Below, one piece after another: positions 36,081 through 46,421 of a stretch of 64,000 bases of DNA. Source of the DNA: Molossus alvarezi (taxonomy: Eukaryota > Chordata > Mammalia > Chiroptera > Molossidae); contig JBAWUJ010000064.1 in the NCBI GenBank assembly GCA_037176705.1, positions 248,001 through 312,000 of the forward strand. Reading direction: 5' to 3'. The position numbers and the translations under genes were made by a program. The notes below the pieces were generated by a model. The model did not search any database and was not told where the DNA came from. It saw nothing but the letters and a program-made list of their open reading frames with translations. Position 1 is the stretch's first letter. Each line of letters opens with the position of its first letter.

Positions 36081-39000
36081 AGTAGTTCATTCCATGGAAC
36101 ACTAGCTAGTTCCTTCCATGAAACACTAGCTAGTTCCTTCCATGAAACACTAGTTAGTTCCTTACATGGAACACTAGATAGTTTCTTCCATGGAACACTA
36201 GATAGTTTCTTCCATGGATCACTAGCTAGTTTTCTCCATGGAACACTAAATAGTTCCTTCCATGGAATAGAGGCAATTCCTTCCGAGGAACGCTAGCTAG
36301 TTCATTCCATGGAAGACCAGCTAGTTTCTTCCATGGAATAATAAGTAGTTCTTTCCATGGAACACTAAGTAGTCCTTTCCAGGGAACACTAGCTAGTTTC
36401 ATCCATGGATAACTACCTAGTACCTTCTTGAAACACTAGCTTATTTTTGTCTTGGAACTCTAATTAATTCCTTGCATGGAACACTTAGTAGTTCCTTCCA
36501 TGGAACACTAAGTAATTCCTTCCATGAAACACTAGCTAGTTCAGGCCATGAAAAAGTAAGTATTTCTTTCCATGAAACACTAAGAAGTTTTCTCCATGGA
36601 ACACTAAGTACTTTCTTCCATGGAACACTAGCAAGTCCTTTCTATGGAACACTAGCTAGTTCTTTTCATGGAACACTAAGTTTTTCCTTCCATGGAACAC
36701 TTAGTACTTCCTTTAATGGAACACTAGCTAGTTCCTTCCATGGAACAGTAGCTAGTTTCTTCCAAGAAACACTAAGTAGTGCCTTCCATGGAACACTAAA
36801 TACTTCCTTCCTTGAAACACTAACTTGTTCCTTCCTTTGAACAATCGGTAGTTTTTTTCATGGAACACTAACTAGTATCTTCCATGGAATACTAACTAGT
36901 TTTGTCCCAGGATCACTACCTAATTCTTTTCCTTGAACGATAACTAGTACCTCTCTGGAACACTAAAATGTTCTTTCCCTGGAACACTAACTAGTTCCCT
37001 CTCTGGAACACTAAGTAGTTCCTACCCTGGAAATCTATCTAGTACCTTTCCTGGATCACTATATAGATCCTTTCATGGAACATTAAGCAGTTACTTTCAT
37101 AAAATTCTAAGTAGTTTCTTCCATGGAAAAATTGCTTGTTCCTTCTAAGGAACTCCATTTAGTTTCTTGCATAAAACACTAACTAGTTTCTTCCATTGAA
37201 CACAAACTTGTTTCTTCCATGGAACACTAGCTAGTTACTTCCATGGAACACTAGCTAGTTCTTATCATGGAACAGTAAGAAGTTCCTTCCATAAACCACT
37301 AGCTAGATTTTTTTATGGAACACTAAGTAGTTCTTTCCATGGTACACTAACTAGTTTCGTCCATAAAACACTAGCTAGTTTCTTCCATGGAACACTAGCT
37401 AGTTCCTATCATGGAACAGTAAGTAGTTCCTTCCATGGAACACGAGCTAGATCTTTCCATGGAACACTAAGAAGTTCTATCCATAATGCAGTAAGTATCC
37501 CCTTCCATGGAACAGTAGCTAGTTCCATCCATGAAACACTAACTAGTTCCTGCCATGGAACAATAGCTAATATTTTTCATGGAACACAAAGTAGTTCCTT
37601 CCATGTAACACTAAGTAGTTCCTTCCTATAACACTAAGTAGTTCCTTCCATGGAACACTAGCGAGTTCCTTCCATGGAACACTAAGTAGTTCCTTCCATG
37701 GAAAACTAAGTAATTCCTTCCATGAAACACTTGTTAGTTCCCTCCATGGAACACTAAGTAGCTCCTCCATGTAACACAAACTACTTCTTTCCATGGAACA
37801 CTAAGTAATTCCTTTCCATGAAACACTTGCTAGTTCCATCCATGGAACACTAAGTAGCTCTTTCCATGTAACTCAAACTAGTTCCTTCCATGGAACACTA
37901 GCTTGTTCCTTCAAAGAACACTGCTAGTTCTTTCCGTGGAACACTAAGTAGTTTCTTCCATGGAACATTAAGTAGTTCCTTCAATGGAACACTAGCTAGT
38001 TCCATCCATGGAAGAGTAAGTAGTTATTTACATGAAACACTAAGAAGTTCCTTCCATTGAACGCTAAGTACTTCTTTACTTGGAACACTAGCTAGTTCTT
38101 TCCATGGAACAAGAGAAAGTTATTTCCATGGAACACTAAGTATTTTCTTCCATGGAACACTAAGTAGTTTCTTTCCTGAAACACTAGCTAATTCCTTCCA
38201 TGGAACACTAGATAGTTCCTCTCATGGAATATTAAGTAGTTACTTCGACAAAACCCTAAGTAGTTCCTTCCATGGAATACTAAGTAGATTCTTTCATGAA
38301 ACTCTAAGTAGTTTTTTTTTTTTTTTTTTATGATACACTAGATAAATCCTTCCATGGAACACTTGTTACTATCTTCCATGGAACACTAGCTAAATACTTC
38401 CATGGAACACTAGCTAGTTCCTTCCATTGAACACTAGCTATTTCCTACCATGTAACACTAACTAGATCTTTCCATAGAACACTAGCTAGTTTTTTTCAAG
38501 ACCACTAGCTAGTTGTATCCATGTAAGAGTAAGTAGTTTTTTCCATGCAACACTAAGTAGTTTCTTCCATGGAACACTAGATAGTTCCTTCCATGGAACA
38601 CAAAGTATTTCCTTCCATGATACACTATGTAGTTTCTTTCCTGGAACACTAGTTAGTTCATTGCATGGAACACTAGCTAGTTGCTTCTATGAACCACTAG
38701 ATAATTACTTTCATTGAACACTAGCTAGTCCCTTCCATGGATCACTAGCTAGTTCCTTCCGTTGAACACTAGATAGTTCCATACATAAAACACTATCTAT
38801 TCCTTGCATAAAACACTGGCTTGTTTCTTCCATGGAACACTTGTAGTCGTTCTATGGAACACTAAGTAGTCCCTTCCATGAAACACGAAGTAGGTCTATC
38901 CATGGAACAGTACCTAGTTTCTACCAAGGACCACTAGCTACTTTCTTCCATGGAAAAGTAGATAGTTTCTTCCATCGAACTCTAATTCCTTCCATGGAAC

Positions 39001-39517
39001 ACTAAGTAGTTTTTTACATGAAAAACTAGCTAGTCCTTTCCATGGCACACTAAGTAGTTTCTTCCATGAAACACTAACTAGTTTCTTCCATGGAACACTA
39101 GCTAGTTTCTTCCATGGAACTCTAAGTATTTCCTTCCATGGAATACTAGCTAGTTCCTTCCATGGAACAATCAGTAATTTTTTTCATGGACACTAGTTGG
39201 TACCTCTAAAGAACAAAGTCTAGTTTCTTCTATAGAACACTGAGTAGTTCCTTCCGTGGAACACTAATTAGTTCCTTCCATGGAACAGTAGCTGGTTCCT
39301 TCCATGAAACCGTAATTCATTCCCTCCATGGAACACTAGCTAGTATTTACTGAGGAACATTAGATAGTTCCTGCTATGGAAAACTAAGTAGTTTATTTCA
39401 TGGATCAATAGCTAGTTCCTTCCATGTAACACTAGCTGGTTTCTTCCATGAAACACTAAGTAGCTCTTTCCATGGAACACTATCTAGTTTCTTCTATGCA
39501 ATACTAAGTTGTTTTTT

Positions 39518-39539
39518 GTTGTTGTTGTTGTTGTTGTTT
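39518..39539 (+). repeat. GTT microsatellite inside a satellite monomer
   Basis: About seven GTT units followed by T and ATGGAACACTAGC. Like the TTTTG tract at 24,154 it occupies the pyrimidine spacer of one monomer. Confidence 0.85.
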
Positions 39540-39857
39540 TTTATGGAACACTAGCTAGTTTCTTCCATGGAACCCTAGCTAGTTCATTCCATGGAACTCT
39601 AGCTGGTTTCTTCCATTGACCACTAAATAGTTCCTTCCATGGAACACTAAGTAGTTCCTTCAATGGAAAACTAGCAATTTCCTTTCATGGAACACGAAGT
39701 AGTTTCTTCCATGGAACACTAACTAGTTCCTTCCATGGAGCAATAGCTAGTACCATGCATCGAACACTAAGTAGTTCATTCCATGGAAGACCAGGTTTCT
39801 CTTTCCATGGAACATTAAGTAGTTCTTTCCATGGAACACTAAATAGTTTTTTCCAAG

Positions 39858-39875
39858 GAAAACTATGTAGTTTCT
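39858..39875. repeat. target-site duplication of the composite L1, left copy
   Basis: GAAAACTATGTAGTTTCT matches 41,202-41,219 at 17 of 18 positions (G to T at position 13). The pair brackets both L1 pieces together. Confidence 0.85.
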
Positions 39876-40672
39876 ATATGAAGAAATGCTCAACATCACT
39901 AATCATTAGAGAGATGCAAATCAAAACAACAATGAGGTATCACCTCACACCCGTCAGAATGGCCGCCATCAACAAATCATCAAACAACAAGTGTTGGCGA
40001 GGGTGTGGAGAAAAGGGGACTCTAATACACTGCTGGTGGGAATGCAGACTGGTGCAGCCACTATGGAAAACAATATGGTGTCACCTCGAAAAATTAAAAA
40101 TCGATCTTCCGTTTGACCCAGTGATCCCACTTCTAGGAATACACCCTAAGAAGCATAAAACACCAATCAGAAAGAATATATGTACCCCCATCTTTGTAGC
40201 AGCACTATTTACCATCGCTAAGATCTGGAAACAGCCCAAGTGCCCATCAGTAGACGAATGGATTAAAAAGCTGTGGTACATATACACAATGGAGTACTAC
40301 GCAGCAGTAAGAAAGAAAGATCTCTTATCCTTTGAGACTACATGGACGGACCTGGAAAGTATCATCCTAAGTGAAACAAGCCAAACAGAGAAAGACAAAT
40401 TTCATATGATCTCACTGATTTGTGGAATATAATGAACATAACAGTTTGAGGAATGGGGTAGTCCCAGAGACGCAGAAGCGGGGTACAGACTGACAATCCC
40501 CTAAGGAGTGGGGAGGTGGGAGAGGGATGAACCACAGAACTTATACGCATGTATGCATGACCAGTGGACATGGACAACAATCTGGGGAAGGGGCAGGGAG
40601 GGGAAAGGTAGGGGGGAATCAGTAGGGGAAAAAAGGAGAATCATCTGTAACAAAAATTAATCAATAAAAAAA
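39876..40672 (+). mobile_element. 5'-truncated L1 3' end, first part of a composite insertion
   Basis: About 0.8 kb. It has the ORF2 C-terminus (about 39,886-40,432, about 180 codons, open to the normal stop), a 3' UTR and an A tail at about 40,664-40,675. The 3' UTR reads AACAGTTTGAGGAATGGGG and ends CAAAAATTAATCAATAAA, the same type as the L1s at 26,357 and 45,077. The C-terminal motif [18 protein letters not shown] is intact. The satellite frame upstream happens to join it in phase, giving a 225-codon chance fusion (39,755-40,432). No second duplication is visible at its right end, because another L1 end follows immediately. Confidence 0.92.
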
Positions 40673-41201
40673 AAGAAAGAATATATGTACCCCCATGTTC
40701 ATAGCAGCACTATTTACAATAGCTAAGATCTGGAAACAGCCCAAGTGTCCATCAGTAGACGAATGGATAAAAAAGCTGTGGTACATATACACAATGGAGT
40801 ACTATGCAGCGGTAAGAAAGAAAGATCTCTTATCCTTTGAGACGACATGGAGGGACCTGGAAAGTATTATCCTAAGTGAAAGAAGCCAAGCAGAAAAAGA
40901 CAAATACCACATGATCTCACTTATATATGAAATATAATGGACATAACAGTCTGAGGAATACAGTAGACCCAGAAACATGGAAATAGGGCACAGACTGACA
41001 TCCCTCAGAAGAGGGGATGGGGGGGTGGGAAGAGATAAATCGCAGAACTTATATGCATGTATGCATGACCAATGGACATGGACAACTAAGCCGGGGATGG
41101 GGCGGAGGTGGGGTGGGGTGGTAGGTGCCAATGGGGTAAAAAGGTAAAATATCTGTAACAAAAAAATAAATAAAAATTCATAAAAAAAAAGAAAAGAAAA
41201 A
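40673..41201 (+). mobile_element. 5'-truncated L1 3' end, second part of a composite insertion
   Basis: Begins directly in the A tail of the preceding piece at AGAAAGAATATATGTACCCC and covers only the last part of ORF2 (to 40,937), a 3' UTR and an A-rich tail (41,158-41,201). Its 3' UTR (ATAGGGCACAGACTGACATC, then ATCTGTAACAAAAAAATAAA) is of a different type from the first piece and matches the L1 at 58,137-60,808. Two L1 subfamilies therefore lie head to tail within one outer duplication. Confidence 0.9.
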
Positions 41202-41219
41202 GAAAACTATGTATTTTCT
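41202..41219. repeat. target-site duplication of the composite L1, right copy
   Basis: GAAAACTATGTATTTTCT, 17 of 18 matches with 39,858-39,875. Confidence 0.85.
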
Positions 41220-44200
41220 TACGGGAGCACTCGCAAGTTCCTTCAATGGAACACTAGATATTTTCTTCCATGGAACACTAAGTAGATCCTTCCATGAAAC
41301 ATTAAGTAGTTTTTTCCATGGAATACTAAGTACTTTTTTCCATGAAATTCTTGCCAGATCCTTCAGTAAAAAACTAGCTAATTCCTTCCATAGAACACTA
41401 GCTAGTTCTGACCATTGAACACTATGTACTTTTTTTCCATGGAACACTGGCTAATTCCTTTCATTCAACACTAGGTGGTTCCTACCACGGAAAACAAGCT
41501 AGTTCCTGCCATGATACTAAGTATTTTTTTCATGAGACACTAAGTAGTTTCTTCTATGGAACACTAGCAAGTTCCTTTGGAATGCTAGCTACGTTCTTCC
41601 ATGGAACACTAAGTGGTACCTTCCATGAAACACTAGCTACTTCCTTCCATGGAACACTATCTAGTGCCTTCCATGGAACACTACGCAGTTTCTTCCATAA
41701 AACTCTAGCACGTTTTTTCCATGGAACACAAATTAGTTCCTTCATTGAAACACTAAGTAGTAACTTTCATGGAACACTAAGTTGTTCCTTCCATGGAACA
41801 CAAGCTTGTTCTATCCTTGGAACACTAATTTGTTCTTTCCATGGATTACAAACTAGATTCTTCCATGGAACACTAAGTAGTTTCTTTTATGGAAAAACAG
41901 ATAGTTCCTTCCATGAAACACTTAGATGTCTTTTCCATGGAACACTAGCTAGTTCCATCCATGGGACACTTAGAAGCTCTTTCCATGGAACAATAGTAGT
42001 TCCCACCATGGAACACTATCTTGTTCCTACCATAAAATACTAAGTAGTACTTTTCATGAAACTCTAAGTAGTTGCTTCCATGGAACACTAAGTAGTTCCT
42101 CGCATGGAACAATAAGTAGTTCCTTCCATGAAACACAAGCTAGATTGTCCCATGGAACACTAAGCAGTTTGTTCCATGGAACATTAAGTAGTTTCTTCGA
42201 TGAAATACTAGCTAGTTCCTTCATGGAACACTAAGTAGTTCTTTTAATAAAACACTAGCTAGTTCCTTCCATTTAAAACTAGGTAGTTTCATTCATGGAC
42301 AAGAGCTATTTTCTAACATAAAACAGTAGCTAGTTTTTACCATGGAACACTAGCTAGTTCCTAACATGAAATACTAAGTAGTTCTTTCTATGAAACTCTA
42401 AGTATTTTATTCCATAGAACACTAACTAGTTCTTTCAATGGAACACTAAGTAGTTTCTTCCATGGAACACTAGCTGGTTTCTTCCATGGAACACTAAGTA
42501 GTTCCTTCATGGACACTAGCAAGTTATTTTTATGGAACACTACTTGTTCCTTCATGGAACACTAAGTTGATCCTTCCATGGAACATTAAGTAGTTTCTTT
42601 CATGGAACACTATGTAGTTCCTTCCATGGAACAGTAGCTACTTCCTTCCATGGAACACTAGCTAATTTTTTCTATGGAACACTAGCTAGTTCCTTCATTG
42701 GAACACTAAGTATTTTCTTCCATGGAATACTAGCTAGGTTCTTCTGAGGAACTGAAGCTAGTTCATTCCATAGAACACTACATAGATCCTTTCATGGAAT
42801 ATTAACTAGTTCCTTCCATAGAACACTACCTAGTTACTTCAATGGAACACTAAGTAGTTACTTCCATGGAACACTAAATATTGCCTTCCATGGAACACAA
42901 GCCTGTTCTTTCCATGAAACACTAGCTAGTTCCTACCATAGCACACTAAGTAGTTCTTTTCATGGAACACTATGTAGTTTCTCCCTGAAATTCTAGTTAA
43001 TTTCTTCCATGGAACATTATGTAGTTTCTTCCATGAAACACTAAGTAGTTACTTTCATGGAACACTATGTTCTACATTTCACGGAACACTAGTTAGGTAC
43101 TTCCATGGAACCATAGCTAGTTATTACCATGGAACACTAGGAAATTACTTCCATGAAAAACTAGCTACTTTCTTCATAGAACACTAGCTAGTTACTTCCA
43201 TGGAACACTAGCTAGTTCCTTTCAAGAAACACTAGCTAGTTCCTTCCATGAAACACTAGATAGTTCCTTCAATGGAACACTAAGTAGTTCCATCCATGGA
43301 ACACTAACTAGTTCCTTCCATGGAACTCTAGCTAGTTGCATCCATAGAACAATAAGTAGTTCCTTCCATGGAACGCTAGTTTGCCCCTTCCATGGATCAC
43401 TAACTTATTCTTTCCATGGAACACTTCGTAGATTCTTCCGAGAACATTCACTTGTATCTTCCATGGAACAGTACATAGTTCCTTCCATGGAATACTAAGC
43501 AGTTCCTTATTTGGAACACTAAGTACTTCCTTCCATGGAACACTAGCCAGTTCCTTCCATGTAACACTATCAAATTTCTTCCATGGAACACTAGCTAGTT
43601 ACTTCCATAGAACACTAGGTACTTTTTTCGATGGAACACTAGCTATTTCTTCCATAGAACACTAGCTAGTTTGTACCATGTAACACTAGCTAGATTCTAA
43701 TATGAAATACTAAGTAGTTCTCTTCATGAAACACTAAATAATTCCTTCCATGAAACACTAGCTAACTCCTTCCATGGAACACTAGCTTGTTTTTTCCATG
43801 GAACACTAGCTAGTTCCTTCCATGGAACACTAGCTAGTTCCTCTGAGAAACAAAAGTAGTTCCTTCCATAGAACACTAAGTAATCCTTCCAAGAAAAACT
43901 AGTTCCTACCATGGAACACTAGCTAGTTCCTATCATGGAATATTAAGTAATTCCTTCTATAAAACCCTAAGTAGTTTTTTCCTTGGAACACTGCTAGTTC
44001 CTTCCATGGAACACTAGCTAGTACCTTCCATTGAACTCTAGCTGATTTCTTCCATGAAACACTAAGTAGTTCTTCCCATAAAATGCTTGCTAGTCCTTCC
44101 ATGGAACACTAGCTAGTTCTTTTAAAGGAACGCTAGCTAGTCTCTTTTATGGAACACTAGGTATTTCCTTCCATTGAACACAAATTAGTTCCTTCAATAA

Positions 44201-44537
44201 AACACTAAGTAGTTCGTTCCATGGAACACTAGCTAGTTCCTTCCATGAAACAATAGGTAGTTACTTCCATAGAACAATAAGTAAATATTTCCATGCAACA
44301 CTAAGTAGTTTCTTTAAAGGAACACTAGCTAGTTCCTTTCATGGAACACTAAGTACTTCCATCTATGAAACACTAGCCTGTTCCTTCCATGTAGCACTAA
44401 GTAATTTTTCCATGGACCACTAAGTAGTTCCTTCCATTGAACACTAAACGGTTCCATCCATCGAGCACTAAATAGTTCTTTCCATGGAACACTAGCTTGT
44501 CACTTCCATGGATCACTAAATAATTCCTTCCATGGAA
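41220..44537 (+). repeat. 24-bp satellite array, forward orientation, segment 8 (last forward segment)
   Basis: About 138 monomers in the original orientation, ending at the orientation switch. The first 840 bp belong to the higher-order block shared with 34,825-36,080. From about 42,060 onward no long-period repetition was noticed by eye. The variant pair (GGAATATTAAGTAATTCC, then AAAACCCTAAGTAG) occurs at about 43,925-43,975. Confidence 0.96.
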
Positions 44538-44563
44538 CAATTCCATGGAACACTTCCCTGGAA
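44528..44563. other. satellite orientation switch (inversion junction)
   Basis: Left of here every monomer reads TTCC-CCATGG-AACAC-TAG on the plus strand; to the right it reads the reverse complement. The junction has three near-palindromes TTCCATGGAA (44,528-44,537), TTCCATGGAA (44,541-44,550) and TTCCCTGGAA (44,554-44,563) at 13-base spacing, with the TAGCTAG module missing between them. The arms on either side are not mirror images of each other, so this is an inversion breakpoint and not a long hairpin. Confidence 0.92.
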
Positions 44564-45063
44564 GGATGAACTCATTGTTCCATGTAAGGATCTATTTAGT
44601 GTTTCCTGAAAGGATCTACATAGTTTTCCATGGAAAGAAATATTTAGTTTTCCATGGAAAGAACTAACTAGTGTTTTCAGAAGAAACTAAATAGTGTTCC
44701 ATGGAAAGAACTACTTAATGTTTCATGAAATAAACTACCTAGTGTACCATGGAAGAATCTAGCTAGTATTCCATGGAAAAAAACTACTTAGTGTTCAGTG
44801 GAAGGAACTAGCTAGAGTTCCATGGAAAGAACTACTTAGTTTTCCATAAAAGTATGTAGCTAGTGTTCCATGGATGGATCATCTAAGTGTTCCATTGATG
44901 GAACTAGTTAGTAATCCATGTTATAAACAAGCTATGTCCATGGAAGGAACTACTTAGTGTTCGATGGATGTAACTAGCTAATGTTTAATGGAAGACAAAT
45001 GTTAGTGTTCAATGGAAGAAATTACTTAGTGTTCCATGGAAGGTACTAGCTAATGTTCCATAG
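44564..45063 (-). repeat. 24-bp satellite array, reverse orientation, segment 9
   Basis: About 20 monomers reading CTACTTAGTGTTCCATGG then AAGGAA on the plus strand, between the switch and the L1 at 45,077. Monomers next to the junction are more diverged than average, with several lengths off 24. Confidence 0.95.
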
Positions 45064-45076
45064 AAGAAATACTTAG
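45064..45076. repeat. target-site duplication of the nearly intact L1, left copy
   Basis: AAGAAATACTTAG is repeated exactly at 50,453-50,465 after the poly(A) tail. The site lies in reverse-orientation satellite, so the L1 arrived after the array had been inverted here, or was carried along with it. Confidence 0.9.
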
Positions 45077-45473
45077 GAAAACCTTCAGGAAAGGGCAGCG
45101 GAAGGACACCTTGGAGGACCACTTAACCAGAAACACCCACTCAGTCCTGGGCCCTGGAAACTCTGTAGCGGGCTAAACTCTCCGCTGAAGCTGCACAGAC
45201 TCCTGGCCCCCAGGGAACTGGGCAGGACCAGGGAACTCGGCGGGAAATTATTCCCACCGCCTCCCTTGCCACCCTGCATGGGTCCTCCTAACGCTATAGC
45301 CTGCTAAACTCCCCGCTGGAGCCACACAGACTCCCTGAGAACAGGGGACTTGGCGGGATTAAAGTGGGTCCTCCCCGGTGCATCCAAACCCAGGAGAGGG
45401 AGCCACAAACAGCAAAACACCAACACCCACTGGGAAAACTTGGCAGACTCCAAAGCCCACTGTGATAACGAAA
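45077..45473 (+). promoter_or_regulatory. partial L1 5' UTR of a second type
   Basis: GC-rich. It contains two related units of roughly 125 bp, each with a CTGCTAAACTC- or GGGCTAAACTC-like start, CCGCTG, CACACAGACTCC and CTTGGCGGGA or CTCGGCGGGA (about 45,165-45,260 and 45,297-45,370). No resemblance to the 5' UTR of the L1 at 31,013-32,294 is apparent, so the two elements appear to use different promoters. Confidence 0.6.
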
Positions 45474-46376
45474 ATGATGAGAAACAGAAACAAAAGCCAA
45501 ATGAAAGATCAAGAGACCTCTACAGAAGATGAAATAAATGAGGTGCAGTTAAGCAAGTTAACAGAACTAGAATTTAGAGCCATGATGTTGCGGAAGCTCA
45601 ACAGCATGTGTAAGGACATGAGCAACATGAGTAAAGACATAGAAATGTTGAAAATAAACCATCTGGAAATGAAAAACCAACAGGAAGAAATGAAGAATGA
45701 CATATCGGAAATGAAAAACACACTGGAAGGTCTAAAAAGCAGAGTAGGGGAAGCTGAGGACCGGATCAGTGAATTAGAAGACAGGCTAGAAGAAATCAAC
45801 CAATCAGAAAACCAAAAGGAAAAAAAGATTAAAAAACAAGAAGAGAGCTTAAGAGAATTGTGGGACAACTGGAAACGTAATAATATTCGTATCATAGGAG
45901 TCCCTGAGGAAGAAGAAAGTAAGCGAGGGCTAGAGAATATATTCAAAGAAATAGTGACAGAAAACTTCCCTAATTTGGTGAAGGAAGAAGGCATTCAAGT
46001 TCAAGAAGCTCAGAGAGCCCCAAGTAAGAAGAACCCAAACAGGCCCACACCCAGACACATAGTAATCAAACTGCCAAAAATTCAAGACAAAGAGAGAATC
46101 CTAAAAGCAGCAAGAGATAAGCAACAGGTTACCTACAAAGGAACCCCCATAAGGCTCTCAGCTGACTTCTCACAAGAAACATTACAGGCTCGAAGGGAAT
46201 GGCATGAAGTAATCAAGGTCATGAAAAACAAGGATCTGAATCCAAGACTACTCTACCCAGCAAGGCTATCGTTCAAAATAGAAGGCCAAATAAAGAGCTT
46301 CCCAGACAAAATAAGGCTAAGGGAGTACATTAGCACCAAACCAGCACTGCAAGAAATGTTAAAAGGACTGCTGTAA
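45474..46376 (+). CDS. L1 ORF1 protein (RNA-binding, trimeric coiled coil)
   Basis: 300 codons from the ATG at 45,474 (MMRNRNKSQMKDQ). The open frame extends to 45,378, but the upstream part is proline-rich 5' UTR translation, and the downstream start matches HAL1 ORF1. A charged coiled coil occupies residues about 45-130 with heptad-like LEDRLEEINQSE. An RRM-like domain follows (NNIRIIGVPEEEE, RPTPRHIVIKLPKIQDKERIL, about residues 135-210), then a C-terminal domain (RLSADFSQETLQARREW to the end). It would coat L1 RNA and act as a chaperone during target-primed reverse transcription. No frameshift or stop, so it could be produced if transcribed; the missing 5' end of the promoter argues against strong expression. 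Confidence 0.92.
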   Translation: MMRNRNKSQMKDQETSTEDEINEVQLSKLTELEFRAMMLRKLNSMCKDMSNMSKDIEMLKINHLEMKNQQEEMKNDISEMKNTLEGLKSRVGEAEDRISELEDRLEEINQSENQKEKKIKKQEESLRELWDNWKRNNIRIIGVPEEEESKRGLENIFKEIVTENFPNLVKEEGIQVQEAQRAPSKKNPNRPTPRHIVIKLPKIQDKERILKAARDKQQVTYKGTPIRLSADFSQETLQARREWHEVIKVMKNKDLNPRLLYPARLSFKIEGQIKSFPDKIRLREYISTKPALQEMLKGLL

Positions 46377-46421
46377 TTACCAGGAGAAATGGGAAGAAAA
46401 ACAGAACCACACTAAACAAAA

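Larger units (their letters stand above)
32308..39857 (+). repeat. 24-bp satellite array, forward orientation, segment 7
   Basis: About 315 monomers. It contains CTGG-type clusters at 33,170-33,405 and 36,895-37,065, each followed by the diagnostic variant pair, and a further pair at about 38,225-38,275. It holds longer-period duplications: 35,041-35,300 recurs at 35,838-36,080, and 34,825-36,080 recurs beyond the next L1. A short tandem duplication of about 118 bp lies at about 37,700-37,880. A T-tract (about 38,313-38,329) and a GTT microsatellite (39,518-39,539) sit in spacers. The longest consensus-frame ORF in the window, 213 codons, is at 34,759-35,400. Confidence 0.97.
39620..42060 (+). 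repeat. higher-order satellite block, copy 2, interrupted by the composite L1
   Basis: Homologue of 34,825-36,080. A' is 39,620-39,840, C' about 41,300-41,775 and B'' about 41,777-42,060. The first B segment of copy 1 has no counterpart here; the L1 composite (39,876-41,201) sits in that interval. Shared rare variants include AGTACCATGCATCGAACAC, ATTCTTGCCAGATCCTTCA and CATGGATTACAAACTAG. Confidence 0.83.

Noticed and set aside
44400..44700. Long hairpin-forming palindrome at the orientation switch
   Set aside because: Reverse-complementing the right arm does not match the adjacent left arm beyond consensus similarity, so no long perfect inverted repeat exists.
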